49,378 nt of DNA, taken from the NCBI GenBank assembly GCA_905233345.1, contig CAJODQ010000008.1, positions 1 through 49,378 on the forward strand. The letters run 5' to 3'. Shown one piece after another: positions 36,056 to 49,378 of the stretch (positions are counted from its first letter, which is position 1; every line of letters starts with the position of its first letter). This DNA comes from an uncultured Bacteroidales bacterium. Its GTDB lineage: Bacteria; Bacteroidota; Bacteroidia; Bacteroidales; UBA932. The notes beneath the pieces were generated by a model that did not search any database, was not told the DNA's origin, and saw only the letters and a program-made list of their open reading frames with translations. The translations under genes and the position numbers were made by a program.

Positions 36056-36076
36056 ATTCCGGGTCAAGCCCGGAAT
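36056..36076. repeat. Small palindrome ATTCCGGG/CCCGGAAT
   Basis: An 8-bp perfect stem with a 5-nt loop (TCAAG) lies 12 nt after the end of the hexapeptide gene on the minus strand. With its flanks (GTCATTCC... GGAATCTC on the minus strand) it resembles short dispersed palindromes of the REP type; no second copy is in this window. Confidence 0.5.
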
Positions 36077-36087
36077 GACGATCAACG

Positions 36088-36597
36088 TTATTCCTTATAC
36101 CAGTCTTTATACATCATGTAGCCCTGGGCGTTCTTGTGGGCGGCGGCGGTGACGGCTTCGGAGCCGTCTTTCACCTTCTTGGCAGGGACGCCGGCATAGA
36201 CGCCCGGCTCCAGCTTTTCGTTGCTCAGGACCACGGCGCCGGCGGCGATGATGCTGCCGTCGGCGATCTCGGCGTTGTCCATCAGGATGGCGCCCATGCC
36301 CACCAGGACGTCGTTGCCCACCTTGGCGCCGTGCACAACGGCGTTATGGCCCACCGACACGTCGTCACCGATGATGGTGACGGAACGCTGGTAGAGCGTG
36401 TGGACGCTGGCGTTGTCCTGGATGTTCACGCGGTTGCCGATCTTGATGGTATTGACATCACCACGAAGGACCACTCCATACCAAATGCTGCAATCATCAC
36501 CGATGGTTACATCGCCAATGATTACAGCATTTTCAGCAATGAAGCAATTCTTTCCGATCTTCGGGGTGAAACCTCTGAGGGGACGGATGATTGCCAT
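36088..36597 (-). CDS. Gamma-carbonic-anhydrase-like hexapeptide-repeat protein
   Basis: The 169-residue protein is a left-handed beta-helix of hexapeptide repeats (NAVIIGDVTIGDDCSIWYGVV and onward) with a C-terminal helix. Three histidines (His66, His84, His89 in SVHTLYQ and VGHNAVVHG) match the zinc ligands of gamma carbonic anhydrases, so CO2 hydration is plausible; many YrdA/PaaY-like members have no proven activity. It starts 5 nt after the rpoC stop and is probably read from the same transcript. Confidence 0.88.
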   Translation of the reverse strand: MAIIRPLRGFTPKIGKNCFIAENAVIIGDVTIGDDCSIWYGVVLRGDVNTIKIGNRVNIQDNASVHTLYQRSVTIIGDDVSVGHNAVVHGAKVGNDVLVGMGAILMDNAEIADGSIIAAGAVVLSNEKLEPGVYAGVPAKKVKDGSEAVTAAAHKNAQGYMMYKDWYKE

Positions 36598-36602
36598 GGT
36601 CT

Positions 36603-40880
<4,278 letters not shown>

Positions 40881-40914
40881 AGCCTTGAAATTTACTTGTC
40901 AAACACTCTTTGAA

Positions 40915-44733
<3,819 letters not shown>

Positions 44734-44776
44734 TTTTAAAGGCAGGTTGAATATAAACTTGAAATAACGACAGAAA

Positions 44777-44804
44777 GGGTTTAGGGCCCTGAGGCCCTAA
44801 ACCC
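44777..44804 (-). terminator. rplL-rpoB intergenic hairpin (possible attenuator)
   Basis: A perfect 12-bp stem (44777-44788 with 44793-44804) with a CTGA loop lies between rplL and rpoB. On the minus strand it is followed only by TTTC, a weak U-run, which fits partial termination or RNA processing as known for the E. coli rplL-rpoB gap. Confidence 0.65.
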
Positions 44805-44842
44805 AAGTTTCTTACCCAAGGTGGGAAGAAGTGGGCATTGTG

Positions 44843-45208
44843 CTATTTAAGTTCAACTTCGCCGCCTGCTTCTTCGAGAGCTGCCTTGACTTGTTCTGCT
44901 TCAGACTTGGAGACTTTCTCCTTGATGACTGCGTTCGGGGCCTTGTCGACAAGTTCTTTCGCCTCTTTCAGACCGAGACCGGTGAGTTCCTTGACGGCCT
45001 TCACCATCTGGAGTTTGGCCTGACCGGCCGATACGAGGATCACGTCGAATGCGCTCTGCTCAGCCTCAGCGGCTGCACCGGCGCCGGCGCCTTCAGCGGC
45101 AACGACCACTGCAGCTGCAGCAGGTTCGATACCATATTCATCTTTGAGGATCTGTGCAAGTTCCTGGACTTCTTTTACGGTAAGGTTAACAAGTTCTTCC
45201 TTTTTAAT
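44843..45208 (-). CDS. rplL: Ribosomal protein L7/L12, apparently with an ATT start
   Basis: L7/L12 forms the ribosomal stalk that recruits translation factors. The C-terminal domain ([31 protein letters not shown], split by the usual turns) and the Ala/Glu hinge are normal. The N-terminal dimerisation domain, [18 protein letters not shown] and [11 protein letters not shown], is plainly encoded. No ATG, GTG, TTG or CTG occurs in frame between the rplJ stop (45226) and that domain. The ATT at 45208 gives 121 residues, close to the family length; ATA codons at 45217 and 45229 are alternatives, the latter overlapping the rplJ stop. A GTG further in, at 45109, would remove the dimerisation domain and is unlikely. 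A sequence error at the start codon cannot be excluded. Confidence 0.85.
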   Translation of the reverse strand: MKKEELVNLTVKEVQELAQILKDEYGIEPAAAAVVVAAEGAGAGAAAEAEQSAFDVILVSAGQAKLQMVKAVKELTGLGLKEAKELVDKAPNAVIKEKVSKSEAEQVKAALEEAGGEVELK

Positions 45209-45225
45209 TGTTTTTATTTGCTTTG

Positions 45226-45726
45226 TTATTGTTCTGCTACGGCCTCTTTCTTGTTATCCTCGAGTGCGGAGATGACCCGACGGATAGGTGACTGGAGGAG
45301 ACCGATGATGTCACCGATAAGTTCCTCACGCGACTTCACGTTCACGAGGGTGTTGAGCTGGTCGGCGCCCACATAGGCACATTCCTGGAGGAAAGCGCTC
45401 TTGAGAGCGGGTTTTCCGAATTTGGCTCCGTACTCCTTGATCACCTTGGCAGGTGCGCTCGGAGTGGTGGTGAACATGATGGCGGTGTTGCCCTCAAGGG
45501 TAGGATAGAGCGCTTCGATTTCCTTGTTGTCCAAGGTCATCAAAGCCTTGTGGAGGAGCGTATTCTTGACGACTTCGAGTTTGATATTCTTTTCGAAGCA
45601 GGCACGACGCAGTTCGGAGGTGTTCTCGGCGTTCAGACCGGCGATGTCCGCCAGGTAGAAGTTCGGGTTCTCTGCCAACTGGGCGGCTACCTTCTCGATA
45701 ATCTGGGCTTTCAATTCTTTTCTCAT
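45226..45726 (-). CDS. rplJ: Ribosomal protein L10
   Basis: L10 anchors the L7/L12 stalk to the ribosome. The 166-residue product has the family start [31 protein letters not shown], and the C-terminal helix (residues about 135-160) that binds L7/L12 dimers. The ATG at 45726 is preceded by AAGGAGAG at 45733-45740, a real Shine-Dalgarno match and rare in this window. The 5' part of the gene overlaps, in another frame, the run-on end of rplA. Confidence 0.95.
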   Translation of the reverse strand: MRKELKAQIIEKVAAQLAENPNFYLADIAGLNAENTSELRRACFEKNIKLEVVKNTLLHKALMTLDNKEIEALYPTLEGNTAIMFTTTPSAPAKVIKEYGAKFGKPALKSAFLQECAYVGADQLNTLVNVKSREELIGDIIGLLQSPIRRVISALEDNKKEAVAEQ

Positions 45727-46438
45727 GATTGTCTCTCCTTGAATTATTCAGCGGTAGCACGGTGTCGATGCAAATACCGGGGCTCATGGTCGCGGACATG
45801 AAAATGCTCTTGACATAGGTGCCCTTCAACGCTTGGGGTTTCAACTTCTGGATGGTGTTAAGCAATTCAACGGCGTTCTCGGCCAGCTGCTGGGCAGTGA
45901 AGGAGACTTTGCCGATGGCAGTGTGAACAATACCTTGCTTGTCAACCTTAAAGTCGATTTTACCGGCCTTCACCTCCTTGACGGCCTGGGCGATGTCCAT
46001 CGTCACAGTACCGGTCTTCGGGTTCGGCATCAGGCCGCGGGGACCGAGGATACGGCCGATCGGACCAATCTTGGCCATCACCGTAGGAGTACAGATGATG
46101 ACGTCGACGTCGGTCCAGCCGCCCTTGATTTTCTCAATATATTCGTCGAGGCCGACATAGTCGGCACCGGCTTCCTTCGCTTCCGATTCCTTGTCCGGTG
46201 TGCAGAGAACCAACACGCGGGTCACCTTACCGGTACCGTGGGGGAGGGTCACAACGCCGCGGACCATCTGGTTCGCCTTGCGGGGATCCACACCCAGACG
46301 GACGGACAGCTCAACCGAACCGTCGAACTTGGTATAGGAAACTTCCTTCACCAATTCGCAGGCCTCGGTCAGCTTGTACTGACGGTGGGAATCTACTTTA
46401 GCTTCCGCTACTTTCTGGTTTTTTGTCAGCTTACTCAT
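45494..46438 (-). CDS. rplA: Ribosomal protein L1 with frameshifted 3' end
   Basis: L1 binds 23S rRNA at the E-site stalk and represses its own operon in many bacteria. Residues 1-226 are a normal L1 ([41 protein letters not shown]). The family ends near 230 residues, but this frame continues for 314 residues into rplJ, giving an Arg/Glu-rich tail with no L1 character. In another frame, right after ACC at 45761-45763, the sequence reads A-T-A-E-stop with TAA at 45744-45746, just upstream of the rplJ Shine-Dalgarno. One missing base near 45759-45760 would explain this. The functional gene is most likely 45744-46438. Confidence 0.85.
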   Translation of the reverse strand: MSKLTKNQKVAEAKVDSHRQYKLTEACELVKEVSYTKFDGSVELSVRLGVDPRKANQMVRGVVTLPHGTGKVTRVLVLCTPDKESEAKEAGADYVGLDEYIEKIKGGWTDVDVIICTPTVMAKIGPIGRILGPRGLMPNPKTGTVTMDIAQAVKEVKAGKIDFKVDKQGIVHTAIGKVSFTAQQLAENAVELLNTIQKLKPQALKGTYVKSIFMSATMSPGICIDTVLPLNNSRRDNHEKRIESPDYREGSRPVGREPELLPGGHRRSERREHLRTASCLLRKEYQTRSRQEYAPPQGFDDLGQQGNRSALSYP

Positions 46439-46449
46439 TGCGTGTGGTT

Positions 46450-46896
46450 TTATTGTACGTCGGCGGGATACGTTCCGGTGATCGTGACACCCATACTGCG
46501 GGCAGTACCGGCGACCATGCTCATCGCGGACTTTTCGGTAAACGCGTTCAGGTCGGGCATTTTCTCCTTGGCGATCTCACGCACCTGGTCCCAGGTGAGG
46601 GAGGCAACCTTCTTGCGGTTCGGCTCTGCCGAAGCGGTCGAAATCTTGGCGGCGTCTTTGATCAGAACGGCCACCGGCGGCTGCTTGACGATGAAGGAGA
46701 AAGACTTATCGCTGTAAACAGTGATGATCACAGGCAAAATCTTGCCGGCCTTTTCTTGGGTGCGGGCATTGAACTGTTTGCAGAAATCCATGATGTTCAC
46801 ACCCTTCGAACCGAGGGCGGGTCCCACGGGCGGCGACGGGTTGGCGGCACCACCTTTAATCTGCAGTTTAATGAACCCGGCAATTTCTTTAGCCAT
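46450..46896 (-). CDS. rplK: Ribosomal protein L11
   Basis: The 148-residue L11 binds the GTPase-associated region of 23S rRNA. It shows [22 protein letters not shown] (shown here in two parts in the protein, residues 8-29), [11 protein letters not shown], and the C-terminal RNA-binding [12 protein letters not shown]. It follows nusG by 12 nt and precedes rplA by 11 nt, the standard order. Confidence 0.96.
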   Translation of the reverse strand: MAKEIAGFIKLQIKGGAANPSPPVGPALGSKGVNIMDFCKQFNARTQEKAGKILPVIITVYSDKSFSFIVKQPPVAVLIKDAAKISTASAEPNRKKVASLTWDQVREIAKEKMPDLNAFTEKSAMSMVAGTARSMGVTITGTYPADVQ

Positions 46897-46908
46897 AATT
46901 CGTAGAAT

Positions 46909-47457
46909 TTAATCTTTTGTTACTTGTGCAAAATTCAACTCCAAAAGAGTCTTGCGGCCGAAAATCTTGACGACGACCTTGATTTTCTTCTTGTCAGCCA
47001 GGATTTCGTCGACCGTGCCGTCGAAGCCGTTGAACGGACCGTCAATGATCTTGACGGCTTCACCGACCACGAACGGGGTGACGGTCTCTTCGTCCTGTCC
47101 GGCGAGTTCGTCCACGCGACCCATGATGCGGTCCATTTCGGAATCGCGGATGGGGACGGGGATACGATCCTTGCCTTCACTCAAGAAGCCCGCGACATAG
47201 GGTATGTTGCGGATCATGTGCTGGACTTCGCCGGTCATCACCGCCTCCACGAGGACGTACCCCGGGTAGAAGATGCGTTCGGCGCTCACGCGCTTGCCGT
47301 TCTTCACCTGGTAGTATTTCTCGGTCGGGATGAGAACCTGGGAGATCAGGTGTTCATAGTGGAGCGCCTCGACTTCTTTCTCGATATACTCCTTGGCCTT
47401 CTTCTCCTTACCTCCAGCGGTACGGACGACGTACCACTTTTTCGTGCTTTCGCTCAT
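46909..47457 (-). CDS. nusG: Transcription termination/antitermination factor NusG
   Basis: NusG binds RNA polymerase, increases processivity and links to Rho or the ribosome. The 182-residue protein has the NGN domain (KKWYVVRTAGGKEKKAKEYI, FYPGYVLVE, VAGFLS) and the C-terminal KOW domain (VGEAVKIIDGPFNGFDGTV). It is ordinary NusG rather than an UpxY/LoaP-type paralogue, given its place between secE and rplK. Confidence 0.95.
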   Translation of the reverse strand: MSESTKKWYVVRTAGGKEKKAKEYIEKEVEALHYEHLISQVLIPTEKYYQVKNGKRVSAERIFYPGYVLVEAVMTGEVQHMIRNIPYVAGFLSEGKDRIPVPIRDSEMDRIMGRVDELAGQDEETVTPFVVGEAVKIIDGPFNGFDGTVDEILADKKKIKVVVKIFGRKTLLELNFAQVTKD

Positions 47458-47469
47458 AGGAATGGATGA

Positions 47470-47658
47470 TTATAGCGAATAGATACCCATCATTATCGTA
47501 CGGATGACCAGGTCGATCAACCAGATGATCACCGCGAGGATGAGAGTCGTAACCATAACCAGAATTGCCGAACTCTGCAACTTTTCCCAGGTGGGCCAGG
47601 TCACTTTGGTCGTCAGTTCTTTCCAGGACTCTTTTACGTAAGTTCCTATTTTTGCCAT
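47470..47658 (-). CDS. secE: Preprotein translocase subunit SecE
   Basis: SecE clamps SecY in the translocon. The 62-residue protein has the amphipathic helix (ESWKELTTKVTWPTWEKLQ) and one transmembrane helix (SAILVMVTTLILAVIIWLI). The ATG at 47658 (MAKIGTY) gives the normal single-helix form; an open frame extends upstream into tRNA-Trp and is not used. Confidence 0.95.
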   Translation of the reverse strand: MAKIGTYVKESWKELTTKVTWPTWEKLQSSAILVMVTTLILAVIIWLIDLVIRTIMMGIYSL

Positions 47659-47742
47659 TGTTATTTTTTTGTTGACAGGGGACAGTTGGAAGCGGAAGCC
47701 TCTGCCGGTTAATAACACTCCGGTGCGTAACCACCGGATTTG

Positions 47743-47813
47743 CAGGGGAAGCAGGATTCGAACCCACATCGACGGTTTTGGAGACCGCTGAACTACCCTT
47801 GTTCTATTCCCCT
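47743..47813 (-). tRNA. tRNA-Trp (CCA)
   Basis: This is a 71-nt cloverleaf with acceptor AGGGGAA/TTCCCCT, D-stem GAAC/GTTC, anticodon loop CTCCAAA, T-loop TTCGAAT and discriminator G. It lies between tuf and secE, as is usual in the phylum, and is likely processed from the same transcript. A 6-bp hairpin (47720-47737) follows toward secE. Confidence 0.95.
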
Positions 47814-47818
47814 AAATA

Positions 47819-47844
47819 GGGTCGGACCCGCAAGGGCCCGACCC
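47819..47844 (-). terminator. Hairpin after tuf
   Basis: GGGTCGG pairs with CCGACCC, continued by CCC/GGG after one mismatch, with a 4-nt loop. On the minus strand it is followed by TATTT, a weak U-tract, so it is either a partial terminator or an RNA-processing site before tRNA-Trp. Confidence 0.55.
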
Positions 47845-47876
47845 TTCAACCAATGTTCGCGAAGCGAAGCCTGACC

Positions 47877-49067
47877 TTAGTCGAGCAGATCGGTGATCTG
47901 ACCGGAACCGACGGTACGGCCACCTTCACGGATTGCGAAACGCAGACCTTTGTTCAGAGCCACCGGGTAGATGAGCTCGACAGTGATTTCCACGTTGTCG
48001 CCCGGCATCACGACCTCGACACCTGCGGGGAGTTCAATCTCGCCCGTGATATCCAGGGTACGGATGAAGAACTGAGGACGGTAGTGGTTCTTGAACGGGG
48101 TGTGACGACCACCTTCATCTTTCTTCAAGACATAGATAGCAGCCTTGAATTTCTTGTGCGGGGTGATGGTGTTCGGGTGAGCGATCACCTGGCCACGTTT
48201 GACCTCTTTCTTGTCCACACCACGGAGAAGCAGACCGACGTTGTCACCAGCTTCACCTTCGTCGAGGAGCTTGCGGAACATCTCGACACCCGTGACGACG
48301 GATTTGCGCGGCTCTTCGCCCAGACCGATGATCTCGACAGGGTCGTTCACTTTCACGACACCCGTTGTTTCGATACGGCCGGTAGCCACGGTACCACGAC
48401 CGGTGATGGAGAAGATATCCTCGATAGGCATCAGGAACGGTTTCTCGTTGTCACGGACCGGCAGAGGGATATACTCGTCGACTGCATCCATCAGTTCCAT
48501 GACTTTGGCTTCCCACTGCGGGTCACCGTTGAGAGCACCGAGAGCGGAACCACGGATAACCGGGGCGTTGTCGCCGTCGAACTCGTAGAAGCTCAGCAGT
48601 TCGCGAACCTCCATCTCGACGAGGTCGATCATTTCGGGATCGTCCACGATGTCAACCTTGTTCAGGAACACGACGATACGGGGAACGTTCACCTGACGGG
48701 CGAGCAGGATGTGCTCACGGGTCTGCGGCATCGGACCGTCGGTAGCGGCGACCACGAGGATGGCACCGTCCATCTGAGCGGCACCAGTAACCATGTTCTT
48801 CACATAGTCAGCGTGGCCCGGGCAGTCGACGTGTGCGTAGTGACGGGTCTTCGTCTGATACTCGACGTGAGCGGTGTTGATGGTGATACCACGTTCCTTC
48901 TCCTCGGGAGCGTTGTCGATCTGGTCGAAGGACTTCACCTCGGAGAGGCCCTGTTTTGCGAGCACCATGGTGATGGCAGCGGTCAGGGTAGTTTTACCGT
49001 GGTCCACGTGGCCGATCGTACCGATGTTCACATGCGGTTTGTCTCTTTTAAAAGTTTCTTTTGCCAT
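47877..49067 (-). CDS. tuf: Elongation factor Tu
   Basis: EF-Tu delivers aminoacyl-tRNA to the ribosome using GTP. The 396-residue protein has the G1 loop [10 protein letters not shown], switch [18 protein letters not shown], and domain 2-3 motifs ([24 protein letters not shown]). Codon use shows strong bias. It lies between tRNA-Thr and tRNA-Trp and is the only tuf in the window. Confidence 0.97.
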   Translation of the reverse strand: MAKETFKRDKPHVNIGTIGHVDHGKTTLTAAITMVLAKQGLSEVKSFDQIDNAPEEKERGITINTAHVEYQTKTRHYAHVDCPGHADYVKNMVTGAAQMDGAILVVAATDGPMPQTREHILLARQVNVPRIVVFLNKVDIVDDPEMIDLVEMEVRELLSFYEFDGDNAPVIRGSALGALNGDPQWEAKVMELMDAVDEYIPLPVRDNEKPFLMPIEDIFSITGRGTVATGRIETTGVVKVNDPVEIIGLGEEPRKSVVTGVEMFRKLLDEGEAGDNVGLLLRGVDKKEVKRGQVIAHPNTITPHKKFKAAIYVLKKDEGGRHTPFKNHYRPQFFIRTLDITGEIELPAGVEVVMPGDNVEITVELIYPVALNKGLRFAIREGGRTVGSGQITDLLD

Positions 49068-49098
49068 AGTTGGTTCTGTTTTTTATGTTGTTGTTTGG

Positions 49099-49170
49099 AG
49101 CCGATGGTGAGAATTGAACTCACGACCTCTTCCTTACCAAGGAAGCGCTCTACCACTGAGCTACATTGGC
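49099..49170 (-). tRNA. tRNA-Thr (GGT)
   Basis: This is a 72-nt cloverleaf with anticodon loop TTGGTAA in stem CTTCC/GGAAG and T-stem GTGAG/CTCAC. The acceptor is GCCAATG against CATCGGC, with an A.C mismatch at the fourth pair, and the discriminator is T. It lies just upstream of tuf. Confidence 0.93.
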
Positions 49171-49190
49171 CAATATTTCAAAAAAAATCG

Positions 49191-49263
49191 AGCGGAAGAC
49201 GAGGTTCGAACCCGCGACCCTCAGCTTGGAAGGCTGATGCTCTACCAACTGAGCTACTTCCGC
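49191..49263 (-). tRNA. tRNA-Gly (TCC)
   Basis: This is a 73-nt cloverleaf with acceptor GCGGAAG/CTTCCGC, anticodon loop CTTCCAA and T-loop TTCGAAC. All stems pair. The 20-nt spacer to tRNA-Thr is A-rich. Confidence 0.95.
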
Positions 49264-49291
49264 ACGTGCACTTTACAGTGCATAAAAAAAG

Positions 49292-49374
49292 TGGGCAGAG
49301 ATGGATTCGAACCACCGTAGGCGTGCGCCAGCAGATTTACAGTCTGCCCCATTTGGCCACTCTGGTATCTGCCC
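49292..49374 (-). tRNA. tRNA-Tyr (GTA)
   Basis: This 83-nt class II tRNA has acceptor GGGCAGA/TCTGCCC, anticodon loop CTGTAAA, the long variable arm expected for Tyr and T-loop TTCGAAT. It is the first gene of the cluster inside the window; the operon promoter lies beyond the right edge. A small hairpin (49267-49282) separates it from tRNA-Gly. Confidence 0.95.
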
Positions 49375-49378
49375 AGGT

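Noticed and set aside
45109-45109. GTG start for a shortened L7/L12
   Set aside because: It would delete the dimerisation domain, whose sequence is clearly preserved just upstream.
47659-47769. N-terminal extension of SecE
   Set aside because: The extra residues would be encoded by tRNA-Trp and its flank; ATG 47658 opens the conserved SecE start.

Overview
The window looks like a piece of a chromosome from a GC-rich Bacteroidales (phylum Bacteroidota), probably gut or rumen associated. The evidence is two SusC/SusD outer-membrane uptake pairs, a fimbrillin-type lipoprotein, the Bacteroidota form of RNA polymerase omega, and repeated Bacteroidota -7 promoter boxes (TAnnTTTG) with almost no Shine-Dalgarno sequences. 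Family or genus cannot be fixed by reading alone.

Layout from left to right. (1) 14-2017: an accessory fimbrillin/adhesin lipoprotein, then a terminator, then tRNA-Phe on the minus strand with its own promoter and a hairpin-rich leader. (2) 2514-11596: housekeeping genes: priA; a lipoprotein glycerophosphodiesterase; a Fur-like regulator translationally coupled to a Gate-domain membrane protein; a 222-nt near-palindrome; trxB-bamD-rpoZ-recN-nagB in tight succession. (3) 11577-14679 (minus): pdxJ, an OmpH/Skp-like protein and a LysM plus periplasmic-binding-like protein. (4) 14712-19939 (plus): nadK-uppS-bamA-skp-skp, an envelope-assembly cluster. (5) 19964-25097: korAB (2-oxoacid:ferredoxin oxidoreductase) and gdhA, convergent with murI. 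(6) 25171-35997: two divergent SusCD systems on either side of a 463-bp promoter region. (7) 36088-49374 (minus): tRNA-Tyr, tRNA-Gly, tRNA-Thr, tuf, tRNA-Trp, secE, nusG, rplK, rplA, rplJ, rplL, rpoB, rpoC and a gamma-carbonic-anhydrase-like gene, the classic translation/transcription cluster.

Functional links. BamD, BamA and three Skp-like proteins (plus the UppS lipid carrier and MurI) serve outer-membrane and wall assembly. KorAB and GdhA meet at 2-oxoglutarate and so couple carbon and ammonia assimilation. The SusCD pairs import unknown glycans or peptides; no degradative enzyme or regulator lies beside them.

No large unknown multi-gene system is visible. The most interesting signals are small: a three-hairpin repeat present twice with stem covariation, one copy being the leader of tRNA-Phe; a perfect palindrome that forms back-to-back pdxJ/nadK promoters; many -7 boxes so close to start codons that leaderless mRNAs are implied; an rplL gene with no canonical start codon; an rplA frame that misses its stop and runs into rplJ; and a Fur-like protein without its CxxC site coupled to a Gate transporter.
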